Source: Phocaeicola sartorii JCM 17136 = DSM 21941
Lineage (GTDB): Bacteria; Bacteroidota; Bacteroidia; Bacteroidales; Bacteroidaceae
Reading direction: 5' to 3'
Length of the DNA stretch: 64,000 nucleotides
Assembly (NCBI RefSeq): GCF_000614185.1
Contig: NZ_BAKM01000030.1
Coordinates: 1-64,000 of the forward strand
Positions 17,068-25,301 of the stretch are shown here, in pieces. The position numbers and the translations under genes were made by a program. The notes below the pieces were generated by a model. The model was not told where the DNA came from and did not search any database. It saw only the letters and a program-made list of their open reading frames with translations. Position 1 is the stretch's first letter, and every line of letters starts with the position of its first letter.

Positions 17068-17292
17068 TCATTTGAGGTTGTACATTTTTGCGAAATGGTT
17101 ATTCACCGCCGGAATACGTTTCTTATAGAATGGCTGGTTTTCCCTGCACCAGTCGGCAAGCTCCGCTTTTGAGGTGAAAGGTCTGCGCCAACTCTGTCCG
17201 GTCATTATCATCTCCACGATGGGGGCGAGTTCGGAAATGAACATTCCGACAGTCCATCCCTCCCATATATGCCTGTTCATGTCTGTTGCCAT
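17068..17292 (-). CDS. Small ICE protein of unknown function
   Basis: A 74-residue protein beginning MATDMNRHIWEGWTVGMFIS and ending NNHFAKMYNLK. The conserved look of its Trp/Phe-rich sequence and tight spacing (7 bases to the next gene) suggest a real gene. No domain identified. Confidence 0.6.
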   Translation of the reverse strand: MATDMNRHIWEGWTVGMFISELAPIVEMIMTGQSWRRPFTSKAELADWCRENQPFYKKRIPAVNNHFAKMYNLK

Positions 17293-17297
17293 ACTTT

Positions 17298-17663
17298 TTA
17301 TGTTTTTAATGGTTCATTTTCGGGTTCAAGCAGTTCCTGCGTCGCAAGCAGGATTTCGTTAAGCCATATAGGGCTGCGCGATGAAAGGTCGAACACACTC
17401 TCGGTCTGGAATATGCAACCCTCATGGTTATCTATTGCAGTCATGCTTAAAGACTCCCCGGTTACTGTAACCTTTGTCACCACGCCTTCATAGGGATATC
17501 CGTCATCGTCAAAAAATATGACATATACGGAATCCGGTGCGTTGGGAACTGAGCCGGACTCCGGAAATTCCAGTTCCGTCAGTCCGTGTCGGCGAAGCAA
17601 TCCTATTATTGCTCCGGTAATCTCCTTGCGGAGATCTTCAATCTGTCTGCTGAAATCTTTCAT
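17298..17663 (-). CDS. ICE protein of unknown function
   Basis: A 121-residue protein with a helical N-terminus (SRQIEDLRKEITGAIIGLLR) and a beta-rich middle (VYVIFFDDDGYPYEGVVTKV). It lies 5 bases from the next gene and 15 from the previous one in the same operon. No family recognised. Confidence 0.6.
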   Translation of the reverse strand: MKDFSRQIEDLRKEITGAIIGLLRRHGLTELEFPESGSVPNAPDSVYVIFFDDDGYPYEGVVTKVTVTGESLSMTAIDNHEGCIFQTESVFDLSSRSPIWLNEILLATQELLEPENEPLKT

Positions 17664-17678
17664 ATGAGAATTATTCGG

Positions 17679-18263
17679 TTATACGGTTTCATAATTGGCG
17701 GGTGTAAGTTTCACTGTCCCAACGAAGAAGGAGTCGTCCACCCCGTACACACGCCCTATGGAGTAGTCATGCCCGCTGCCGGATGCGTCAAGCACCAGTC
17801 GGTAGCCACGGTATCCCCCGGTTTCCAGTTCAAGGGTGACATCCCTTCTCAGCCTCATGCCTATGGCACTTCCGCCGCCATACATGGAGCTGAATATCCC
17901 GCAGTAGTTGTCTTTCGGAATTGTAACCTTAGCCACCGAGAAACCTGATTCATAAAGCTCCCTGAGATTGACCTTGCCGGTATAGGTAAGCAGGTTCGTC
18001 CCGCAACATGAGTTTACAAGCTCCCGGTGGAAATCCTCGTATGACACCAATTCCCTGCCGTCACGCGACCTCCTGTAATGACACCTGCCGTATACGGTGA
18101 TCCCTTTTTCCGCCAGGAACCTCTTTACCTTTGCTGGATTAAGGTTGAGCGCGTCCACCATGTCGCCGAAATACGAGTCCGGGTATACATACCCTCCCTG
18201 CGATTCCAGCCAGTGGGAGTTGATGCAGTCATAGCCGGACAGCAACTCGACCCTTACAGGCAC
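17679..18263 (-). CDS. ICE protein of unknown function
   Basis: A 194-residue protein whose first codons overlap the end of the upstream gene by 10 bases, suggesting coupled translation. It has a basic helical part around residues 40-75 (LNLNPAKVKRFLAEKGITVY, then RCHYRRSRDGRE) that looks able to bind nucleic acid, and a Gly-rich middle part. No family assigned. Confidence 0.6.
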   Translation of the reverse strand: MPVRVELLSGYDCINSHWLESQGGYVYPDSYFGDMVDALNLNPAKVKRFLAEKGITVYGRCHYRRSRDGRELVSYEDFHRELVNSCCGTNLLTYTGKVNLRELYESGFSVAKVTIPKDNYCGIFSSMYGGGSAIGMRLRRDVTLELETGGYRGYRLVLDASGSGHDYSIGRVYGVDDSFFVGTVKLTPANYETV

Positions 18264-18685
18264 GTCCGCGTGTGTCTTACCAGTTCGCTCACCGCATCTG
18301 AGTCGTCACGTTCATATATCGCATCCATGATGTCGTCACGGTGCGCTTCCATGAACTCTTCAACCGCGTCTTCGTCAAAGCCTTCGCCTGAGATTCCGGC
18401 CTTTATCTGTCCCCATATCTCCCGTATGATGAGGAACCGTTGTTCGTCGTACCAGCCTTCGGCCTTTTCATAGAGCGGCCTCGCACTTTTTTCTTTGATG
18501 CATTCCCCGACAATGTCGAGGCTGTCGTAAAGGTTGTCGCGGTAGTCCACCCATACAAGGCTATACGATGCGAGCATCAGTGATTTTACCAGATCCATCG
18601 TCAGTGCCTTGCTTCCTCCCTCCCTGCCGTACACAGGTGGACGGCAGGATCCGCTTTTCCCGTACATATTATTCCTATTCACCAT
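18254..18685 (-). CDS. ICE protein of unknown function
   Basis: The likely start is ATG 18685 (MVNRNNMYGKSGSCRPPVYG), giving 143 residues; a longer frame from 18730 runs into the small upstream frame. The C-terminal half is acidic and helical (EDAVEEFMEAHRDDIMDAIY). No recognised domain. Confidence 0.55.
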   Translation of the reverse strand: MVNRNNMYGKSGSCRPPVYGREGGSKALTMDLVKSLMLASYSLVWVDYRDNLYDSLDIVGECIKEKSARPLYEKAEGWYDEQRFLIIREIWGQIKAGISGEGFDEDAVEEFMEAHRDDIMDAIYERDDSDAVSELVRHTRTCL

Positions 18686-18696
18686 AAATACTTTTA

Positions 18697-18786
18697 CTAT
18701 GCTGCGGCATCCGTTTTGTTTTCCTTGCACAGCCTGTCGAAGGCCATAGTCGCTATCTCGCGGTTGGATATTGTCACACTTTTCAT
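18697..18786 (-). CDS. Possible 29-residue small protein
   Basis: The frame from ATG 18786 encodes MKSVTISNREIATMAFDRLC and seven to nine further residues, ending at 18697. It fills the gap between two ICE genes in the same direction and has plausible spacing, but such short frames occur by chance. Confidence 0.3.
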   Translation of the reverse strand: MKSVTISNREIATMAFDRLCKENKTDAAA

Positions 18787-18791
18787 GGCTT

Positions 18792-19160
18792 CTATTTTAT
18801 TTTCACAAGTTGTTTGAACCGGGCGACTATCTCTCCGCGTTTACTTTCGGCAAGCTCTTCATATTTGCGTCTTATGGCGCAATATTCCTCCCAGGTTTTG
18901 CCCCTTAGCTCATTTTCATACGATTCCCTGCGCAATGCCGGATATTCTTTGAACAGTATCTCAAACTGTCTTCGCCATTTGCGCCCCTGCCATGAACGTT
19001 CGGCAATAAATTTTATGAACTGGAACATCTTTTCATCGGTTCCGACATCCATGGCATAGAAATGGTCGGTTCTGGGCCACACATTGTTGGAGTGCTGCCA
19101 AGTCTCGATATGGCGCGTCGAGGCATTGTATGCCATTTTTGTGATTATCTGATAACTCAT
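18792..19160 (-). CDS. ICE protein of unknown function
   Basis: A 122-residue basic protein with many aromatic residues; it contains RSWQGRKWRRQFEILFKEYP and a Lys/Arg/Glu-rich helical tail. Gap to the neighbouring gene is 11 bases. It could bind nucleic acid; no family recognised. Confidence 0.6.
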   Translation of the reverse strand: MSYQIITKMAYNASTRHIETWQHSNNVWPRTDHFYAMDVGTDEKMFQFIKFIAERSWQGRKWRRQFEILFKEYPALRRESYENELRGKTWEEYCAIRRKYEELAESKRGEIVARFKQLVKIK

Positions 19161-19171
19161 AATATTTTATT

Positions 19172-19486
19172 TTAATTCAGTGATACATTGTCGATCTCTT
19201 TGTCTTTTGCGGCGATGGTTCCGAAATGCACGGCTATCAACCTTTGCGGGAAACAGGTGAGGTGGTTGTATCCGGTCCTTTGCCACAGTGTGAAGCAGTC
19301 GTTCCTGAAAGACCAGTGGAAATGCCCCGACAGCGAACCGTACTCGTGCCCGACATTCCTCTCGATGAGCATCCTGCTGACATCCATGATATGCCGTGAG
19401 AGCAGGACGATATTGAGTATCTCCGAATAGGCACGGTGCACGCGCGGGTCGGTCGGATACAGCGGTGACAGATGGTTGATTCTCAT
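19172..19486 (-). CDS. ICE protein of unknown function
   Basis: A 104-residue His/Arg/Trp-rich protein (MRINHLSPLYPTDPRVHRAY at the N-terminus). It lies 12 bases after the upstream gene in the same direction. No domain recognised. Confidence 0.55.
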   Translation of the reverse strand: MRINHLSPLYPTDPRVHRAYSEILNIVLLSRHIMDVSRMLIERNVGHEYGSLSGHFHWSFRNDCFTLWQRTGYNHLTCFPQRLIAVHFGTIAAKDKEIDNVSLN

Positions 19487-19498
19487 GATTCCTCGTCT

Positions 19499-20005
19499 TT
19501 AATCGTAATTGTCACCGAATATCTCCTGCCTCAGCAGGTTTTGGTCGAACCAGCCTTCGTGGTAACAGATACAAGAACTGCTTTCGTTATCCGTATCAGG
19601 CAGATAACACTCGGCATTGTAGCTTACATTGTCGCCGTACATGTTCCTGTAATGCGCTACAAGCAGGTGCGGATTGTCGGTTCTCAGGTCATAGCCGTAT
19701 CTGGCGCACCATCTCTCGAAATCCTCCATATCCTCGTCATCAAGCTGGTCAAACGCATCCCTTATATCGAAGAAGTTGGGACACAGCCATTCACGGTTTA
19801 TCAATATGGACGGTATGTTGTCCCATGCCACATATCTGTATTGCGGCTGCCGCTCCTGCGGGAACAGTTCTGAGCAACAGCACAGGAATTCCTGCATGTC
19901 GCCGTAATCGCTCAGCGTCATGTTGTAGTCAGTCCTTTGGGATATGTCTATCATGTACTGCGTCGTTACCGTCAGTTCAGCCTCGTTGAGATTCATTCTT
20001 TCCAT
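19499..20005 (-). CDS. Acidic ICE protein of unknown function
   Basis: The start is ATG 20005 (MERMNLNEAELTVTTQYMID), 168 residues. The open frame continues upstream to 20236, but that part is the nested hairpin repeat at 20030-20203 and its translation is Arg/Pro/Ser-rich and unlike protein. The product is strongly acidic, with two CxC/CCC cysteine clusters (FLCCCSELF and SSSCICYHE). It has a look of DNA-mimic or antirestriction proteins, but I cannot assign a family. The structured leader 25 bases upstream suggests RNA-level control. Confidence 0.6.
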   Translation of the reverse strand: MERMNLNEAELTVTTQYMIDISQRTDYNMTLSDYGDMQEFLCCCSELFPQERQPQYRYVAWDNIPSILINREWLCPNFFDIRDAFDQLDDEDMEDFERWCARYGYDLRTDNPHLLVAHYRNMYGDNVSYNAECYLPDTDNESSSCICYHEGWFDQNLLRQEIFGDNYD

Positions 20006-20029
20006 TTTTATAATTGTGTTTCGTGGAAC

Positions 20030-20203
20030 CCGTGGATTCCATTCCACAGGCATCAAAAGGTGCGTGTCCCGGCCGTGCAGGGTTTTACGGGAAAATACCG
20101 GAGCCTCCGGCGAGGATGATTTTCCCGTAAACCGCCTGCGGCCCGACCTTGCACTGCCGAAGGGGACACGGCCTACCTTTGCCTGTGGGAATGGATGCCA
20201 CGG
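20030..20203 (-). repeat. Nested long hairpin, copy A (leader of the 20005 gene)
   Basis: Outer arms 20030-20051 (CCGTGGATTCCATTCCACAGGC) and 20181-20203 (GCCTGTGGGAATGGATGCCACGG) pair over about 22 bases. Inside, CGTGTCCC (20063-20070) pairs with GGGACACG (20163-20170), CCGTGCAGGGT with ACCTTGCACTG (20146-20156), and TTTACGGGAAAA (20084-20095) with TTTTCCCGTAAA (20120-20131). Copy B at 25129-25301 has the same plan. Each copy ends 25-38 bases before a minus-strand start codon, so it is probably a 5' untranslated structure. Confidence 0.75.
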
Positions 20204-20232
20204 ATTGCATGTTTTCATTATTACTTTGATTA

Positions 20233-23232
20233 TCACGTTACCAGCTGGCGTCCCCAGCTTATCCTCACTTTGCCTTCGGCATCTGTCTCACGCCTTAGCA
20301 GGCTGTCAATTACCGACATGGATATGTCGAACTCGTTGAATATCTCCGCCTGCTCCTTGACCTCACCGCACTTGATGAACTCGTTAAGGCGCTCCTTGGT
20401 AAGCACTAACGCCATCAGGTTCTGCTCCACGGAATCCTCGTATGTCACGAAATGCACCTTCTTTTTGTCTTTCGAGTCGAGGCGTATGAAGCGGAAATAG
20501 AACTGTTCCATTTTAGGGATATTCCATTGCAAGGATTCCAGTATTATCCGGTTGCAAGACGGGATGTTGACCGAGCTGCTCAAAGACTGCTGCGTACATA
20601 CGAGGACACCGTTGATTGTGGAGTCGAACTCGCTGACGATGGTCTGCCGTTTCTTGAAGGGTATGGCTCCTGTCACTGTGAATACCGGTCTGTTCGGAAA
20701 ATGCTCCTTTATATACCCGGCATACATCTCATAGGCGGAAATAGATGTGCAGCCCACAGCGACTTTCCCTTTTGTCCGGCGTATCATCCGGCCTATATGG
20801 TGGACCTTACTCGGATATTCATCACCGTAATATCCCTCGATAATATGCGGGACCGAACAGGCTTTTATCAGCAGCTTGATCTGGCGCATAAGCCGAAGCC
20901 CCGCATCCTTCTTCGCATCGCCCGTACTGTTGTAGTAAAGCTCGCATATACGGCAGAATTCCTCTATTATTACACGGTAGACTTCTCGCTCTCCCGGAGA
21001 GGGGGTGACGGTCTGCGTACTGACATCATATTTCTCGCCGGCGAAATCCCTGAACTTGCGCGTGATGATGGTCTTGCCTATAAGCTCGAAAAGCGTGTCC
21101 TTGTTATAAATGTCCTGATTCTGCTTCTCAATCCCGAACACTGTCGCTTTTCCCGGACAATGGCACGACTTGAAGAGCACATGCCCCCTGAAAGCAGGGA
21201 ACGGTTCTCCATACCAGTCGTTGCTGTCGCTCTCGATCTCCTTGTCGCGGTTCTGTTTATATACCCTTGGACTCCAACAGGTCATATTGACCGAATTGTT
21301 ATACAGCAGTTCGAACTGGCTGTAAAGTTCCGTTATGTTGTTCCGAGTGGTTGTGCCGGTGTCAAGGATCTTGTATTTTACCCTGCGGAATATGGCGAGT
21401 ATGTATCTCGTCCTCTGTGATACGGGATTGGTAATCTCATCCGATTCATCAAATACGAGGCACAGTCTCCGTGCCGACAGTTTGATGAACTTCATTAGAT
21501 ATCGTTTCAGCTTGCAGAGCATGGAGGTCGATACTATCAGGAATGTATCGGCTGGAATATTCTCAAAATCGGTATAGCTCCGCAGCAATCTGTATGGTTC
21601 GCGGTTGTTTCTCAGAAACGGCTCCCATGTCATGTTCGTGGCGATTGCCGGGGCGAGGACAATGACATTCCGGACCTTGTTGAATTTCAGAAGATACTTC
21701 GCCCTCTGATAAACTGCCGCCGTCTTGCCGGATCCCTGCTGCCAGTTGAGCAGGGCGTACCGCTTCTGCAACACGAGGTTCAGGTCGTGCTTTTGCAGGT
21801 TTGTGAACTCGCACACATCCATGTCCTTGTTCACGAAAGTTGCCCGGTCAAGATATTCGGCCAGTTCAGGCAGCGGCTCCATATTGTCGAATGTCCGGCT
21901 CTGAAGACTATATCTGTGCCGCTTTTTGCGTATAAGCCGCATTGCGGCCTTATATTGGCGTAAGTTCGCCTCTGTCGGGATCTCCGGCATAGGCAGCTCT
22001 GTACGTTCAAGTATAAGGTCGTTGATGCCAGCAACAGCACGCTTCTCTTTTTCAAGCATCCTTGAAGCGTATGCCTTGAGTTTGAATCCGTAGGATGTCT
22101 TTACGAGCGCTATTTCCTTTCGGCGTATGGTGTCCTGGTTACGTATATACCGTCGTATTATTGACAGCACCTTGTTCGGGGTTAGTTTCTTGCGCTCCCA
22201 TTCGTCCCGTTGGGCCTGGGTACAGTTCTCCGGCGGTTTCTGGTTGCGGAATTTTGCGACGAGTTCCAATGCCTTGTCTATGTGTCGGTTCAATCGCTTG
22301 TGGGCTTTCAGCTCGTACATGTATTTGGCAAGCAGATACTCGAACCTTTCAAGTTCCTCACGGCATACGGCATTGGTCTCCTGCATGAGCGGCAGCTTGA
22401 GTCTGGCTTTCATCGCCCGTGCGTCAGTTATGCGCTGTTTCAGTTCTTCCGCGCTCACAAAATCGTCAGCGTTGTAAGGCTGCATGTCAATGTGTCGGGA
22501 GTGACGCAGAAACACCATTATCTTTGTGCCGAAATTGCGGATACCGAGCGATGCGAAGGCGTCAGAGTCAAGCAGGGTCTGTCCTATGAACGAGAACTGC
22601 GCGTTTACGGCCCTGACTTTCGATTTCTCCCAGAACTCGCTTTGGAGGAAAGATGCGGGGACAATCAGCATAACTATCCCGGCCGGATTCAACGCATCGT
22701 ATGCCTTGTCTATATAGTAGACCTGCGATACTTTGATACCGAATTTGAGGTTGAAAGGGGGATTGCCGATTATCACGTCATACCGGCTCTCCGATGTGAA
22801 CTGCTGTATGTCGCATTGCTTTATGTCCGCATCCGGGTAAAGGTGTCTTGCCACCGCAACCGCCTTGGGGTCTATGTCAAACCCGTGCGCGTTGCGCTGG
22901 TTAGGCAGGTGGTTGAAGAAGTTTCCCATGCCGCAACACATATCAAGGATCATTTCCGACGGCTGGGGTGAAAGCATATCCACCATGTCGCGGCATATCT
23001 CATGGGGCGTGAAGAACTGGCCCATCTCGAACTCCCGCTTTGCCTCGGCATACTCGTTGTAGCTGCTGTAATCGGCACGTCTTAGATTATGCAACCCTCC
23101 GATGCCGGTATAGCAGTTGTAGATGCTTTCCGCCGGTATGGTGTCCTTGCCGGAATCTATGCAGAAGAGTATCTTCTCGTTTATTTCCTCCCGCTTGTTC
23201 GGGGGAATCTGTTGGGGTATGATGGCGTACAT
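20233..23232 (-). CDS. N6-adenine DNA methylase fused to a superfamily 2 helicase
   Basis: A 999-residue two-part protein. Residues 80-190 form a class I methyltransferase domain: MILDMCCGMGNFFNHL is the SAM-binding motif and NPPF (in DVIIGNPPFNLKF) is the catalytic motif of N6-adenine methylases. A charged linker (residues 280-470) leads to a SF2 helicase core: Walker A QQGSGKTAAV near residue 500, Walker B DESD (VFDESDEITNP) near 600, and a C-terminal helicase domain with VLVCTQQSLSSSVN and a QFYFRFIR motif VI-like stretch. No endonuclease domain is visible. It may protect or modify ICE DNA during transfer; the function is not known. Confidence 0.85.
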   Translation of the reverse strand: MYAIIPQQIPPNKREEINEKILFCIDSGKDTIPAESIYNCYTGIGGLHNLRRADYSSYNEYAEAKREFEMGQFFTPHEICRDMVDMLSPQPSEMILDMCCGMGNFFNHLPNQRNAHGFDIDPKAVAVARHLYPDADIKQCDIQQFTSESRYDVIIGNPPFNLKFGIKVSQVYYIDKAYDALNPAGIVMLIVPASFLQSEFWEKSKVRAVNAQFSFIGQTLLDSDAFASLGIRNFGTKIMVFLRHSRHIDMQPYNADDFVSAEELKQRITDARAMKARLKLPLMQETNAVCREELERFEYLLAKYMYELKAHKRLNRHIDKALELVAKFRNQKPPENCTQAQRDEWERKKLTPNKVLSIIRRYIRNQDTIRRKEIALVKTSYGFKLKAYASRMLEKEKRAVAGINDLILERTELPMPEIPTEANLRQYKAAMRLIRKKRHRYSLQSRTFDNMEPLPELAEYLDRATFVNKDMDVCEFTNLQKHDLNLVLQKRYALLNWQQGSGKTAAVYQRAKYLLKFNKVRNVIVLAPAIATNMTWEPFLRNNREPYRLLRSYTDFENIPADTFLIVSTSMLCKLKRYLMKFIKLSARRLCLVFDESDEITNPVSQRTRYILAIFRRVKYKILDTGTTTRNNITELYSQFELLYNNSVNMTCWSPRVYKQNRDKEIESDSNDWYGEPFPAFRGHVLFKSCHCPGKATVFGIEKQNQDIYNKDTLFELIGKTIITRKFRDFAGEKYDVSTQTVTPSPGEREVYRVIIEEFCRICELYYNSTGDAKKDAGLRLMRQIKLLIKACSVPHIIEGYYGDEYPSKVHHIGRMIRRTKGKVAVGCTSISAYEMYAGYIKEHFPNRPVFTVTGAIPFKKRQTIVSEFDSTINGVLVCTQQSLSSSVNIPSCNRIILESLQWNIPKMEQFYFRFIRLDSKDKKKVHFVTYEDSVEQNLMALVLTKERLNEFIKCGEVKEQAEIFNEFDISMSVIDSLLRRETDAEGKVRISWGRQLVT

Positions 23233-23260
23233 GATCGTCTTGGGATATGGTTATAAATGG

Positions 23261-23296
23261 GGAAGCACGGACACCGTTGCCGATATCCGTGCTTCC
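23261..23296 (-). terminator. Hairpin between the DUF4942-like gene and the methylase-helicase gene
   Basis: GGAAGCACGGA (23261-23271) and TCCGTGCTTCC (23286-23296) form a perfect 11-bp stem with a 14-base loop. It sits between the stop of the upstream gene (23323) and the start of the next (23232). No U tract follows on the - strand, so it may attenuate, process or stabilise the transcript rather than end it. Confidence 0.55.
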
Positions 23297-23322
23297 TGCT
23301 GTCTGTTCTCTGTTATGATTGT

Positions 23323-24258
23323 CTATTCCTCCTCCAACCGCAGTTCGTCAAGGCGGAGACGGTTGAAACACAGGCTTGCCGCTTCTCTATTTTGGAATCT
23401 GACATCCACGCGCCCGTTACGGAAGAATTTAATCCCGGTGGCGTTAGTTGTTGTGAGGTCATACCATATTGAGGTATCCACTTCGTTCCTATTCAAACGC
23501 ATAACCATTTCACGGTCTCCACACAACACGTCGTCGGCACCGAAGGCTATCCCTTCACAGAAATCCGACATTTTCTGATGGCTGCTATAATCCATAGAGT
23601 TTTTGTTGTAAAAATCATGATAGAATGAGTCGAATATCACGATATTGGGAAAAGATATTTTGTCTCCCTTCAATTCGGGTTTAACTTTGCTCCAACGGTT
23701 TGGCTTCACAAGCAGGAGGAAACGTTTGATGAGTTCATCTTCGGCTGTCTTGCGGAAACTGCGCCCTCCGAGATGTTCTATGACCGTATCCACATGAGTC
23801 ATGTATTGGGGACGGAACCCCATTTTAAGAGTGTCGCCGTCTATTTCGGGAACCGGTACCGACACATTGTATGTGCGGTTGAAATATCCGATTATCCTGC
23901 TTGCAAAGTTTTGATTCGCACTGTGATTTGCGGATGCGAGCATATTGATGGATTTGAACGGTCTGAATTCGTGATGTGAATAGTTGCTGTCATCCGGATA
24001 TAGTTTTTCAGTGTAGGATATTTCTCCGTTTTCCTTGTATCTTATCTTGTGGCTTTCACGGTATTTCTCAGCCTCTTTTGTGAAGATTCCGTACCATTGG
24101 TCTATCTTTTCGAGCGCATCGTACAGCATTTCCTGCTGCTTTTCGCAAAAGAGCCTGTCCTGAGCCGTTATCTTCTCCTCGTTCCGGATTTCCACTCCGA
24201 GAATACCGGAAAGCAGGTCGGCATTGCCGCCTGCATGTGTTGCTGTTGTTGTCTGCAT
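23323..24258 (-). CDS. ICE protein, possibly DUF4942 family
   Basis: The start is taken as ATG 24258 (MQTTTATHAGGNADLLSGIL), 311 residues; the open frame upstream overlaps the preceding gene. The sequence is charged, with no membrane segment. The central FPNIVIFDSFYHDFYNKNSM region and SFRKTAEDELIKRFLLLV remind me of DUF4942 proteins of Bacteroides ICEs, but I am not sure of this. It is placed between the methylase-helicase and another ICE gene, in one direction with both. Confidence 0.6.
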   Translation of the reverse strand: MQTTTATHAGGNADLLSGILGVEIRNEEKITAQDRLFCEKQQEMLYDALEKIDQWYGIFTKEAEKYRESHKIRYKENGEISYTEKLYPDDSNYSHHEFRPFKSINMLASANHSANQNFASRIIGYFNRTYNVSVPVPEIDGDTLKMGFRPQYMTHVDTVIEHLGGRSFRKTAEDELIKRFLLLVKPNRWSKVKPELKGDKISFPNIVIFDSFYHDFYNKNSMDYSSHQKMSDFCEGIAFGADDVLCGDREMVMRLNRNEVDTSIWYDLTTTNATGIKFFRNGRVDVRFQNREAASLCFNRLRLDELRLEEE

Positions 24259-24269
24259 ATCGTATGGTT

Positions 24270-25091
24270 TTAGTAAGTTATCGGTGGTAGTTCTATGCGG
24301 TAGAATGTGGTGACATGGCGCTCCATGTCTTTTTTTATCTTGACTTTCACGAGTTGTCCGTTGTACATCCGCTCCTGCACGGGCAAATCCAGTCTGTTCC
24401 ATTCATCTTCCTGTAGGAACTCGGTCTTATCCCGGAAGCACCATACAACCAGCATGGAATCTGAATGATTGAATACTGTCGCTTCATAGTTCTTCTTGAA
24501 CCTGTCGAAGTCGGAATCGTCACGGAAGGCTGTTCCGTCGGCGACATACCGGTAGCGAGATTCAGGATTATCATTGATGCGGACATAGAGTTTGCGCCAT
24601 GTCTCGGTGGTGAAATCCCCATAGAGCGGTTCCGGATCAGAGTATTCCCATTTGGCGACCTTAGCCATGAATCTCACGCTTCCGTTGGCGCACGGTCCGC
24701 AATGTCCCCATGCGCTGAATACCCCGTCCTCCCAGCCGATGAACTTCATTTCGGCGGGATCGATGCTTGTGAACGGCCCTCCGCTGACGCTGAGCCATAT
24801 ATCAGGATCACCGATACCTACAAACGGCACGTATGGTGCAAGGCATACCGATATTCCGTCAGCCCTGAGATTTTCGAGCAGCGCGTATCCGTAGAAATCT
24901 CCGTCTCGGTCAACATGACGCATCCTGTCTCCGACCTTAGGCGTGAGGTTTGAGCGTGAGCCTTCAATGATTTCAACGAGCCTGTTCACCATATCCACAT
25001 CCTGCTGTCTGAGGATATGATCCCTGTCGTATGAAACATTCAACGGCAGGAGGGTTTCAAGGGTGTACTTGTCCTTTGTTACTTCTGACAT
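24270..25091 (-). CDS. ICE protein, possibly DUF4121 family
   Basis: A 273-residue soluble protein, start ATG 25091 (MSEVTKDKYTLETLLPLNVS). It contains a Gly/Cys segment GWEDGVFSAWGHCGPCANGS. It appears similar to the DUF4121 proteins of Bacteroides conjugative elements; the assignment is from memory and uncertain. It is the first gene of the minus-strand ICE block, and the nested hairpin copy B ends 38 bases upstream of its start. Confidence 0.6.
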   Translation of the reverse strand: MSEVTKDKYTLETLLPLNVSYDRDHILRQQDVDMVNRLVEIIEGSRSNLTPKVGDRMRHVDRDGDFYGYALLENLRADGISVCLAPYVPFVGIGDPDIWLSVSGGPFTSIDPAEMKFIGWEDGVFSAWGHCGPCANGSVRFMAKVAKWEYSDPEPLYGDFTTETWRKLYVRINDNPESRYRYVADGTAFRDDSDFDRFKKNYEATVFNHSDSMLVVWCFRDKTEFLQEDEWNRLDLPVQERMYNGQLVKVKIKKDMERHVTTFYRIELPPITY

Positions 25092-25128
25092 ACCATCTTA
25101 ATTTTTTGTTATCCCGGCTTATGGGGCC

Positions 25129-25301
25129 GGAGTTCCCATAACTACAGGCTTAAAAGGTCGTGTTCCAGCCGTGCAAGGTTTTCGGGAAAAATACCGCAAG
25201 CCCTTCGGGGCGCGGAAGATTTTTCCACGAAACCCGAAGGGCCTGACCTTGCACGGCTGATAAGAACACGGACTACCTTTGCCTGTGGTTATGGAAACTC
25301 C
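25129..25301 (-). repeat. Nested long hairpin, copy B (leader of the 25091 gene)
   Basis: Outer arms 25129-25149 (GGAGTTCCCATAACTACAGGC) and 25281-25301 (GCCTGTGGTTATGGAAACTCC) pair with two mismatches. Inside, AGCCGTGCAAGGT pairs with ACCTTGCACGGCT, and a CCCTTCGGG-type arm sits at the tip. The outermost arms differ from copy A, but both arms of each copy change together, which preserves pairing. Shared with copy A: AAAAGGT-CGTGT, GCCGTGCA-GGTTTT and CTACCTTTGCCTGTGG. Confidence 0.75.

Noticed and set aside
20030..20236. N-terminal extension of the acidic ICE protein
   Set aside because: The extension is the translated hairpin repeat and has no protein-like composition; ATG 20005 is the better start.
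20452..21420. 322-codon open frame on the + strand
   Set aside because: Antisense to the methylase-helicase gene, whose helicase motifs are clear on the - strand.
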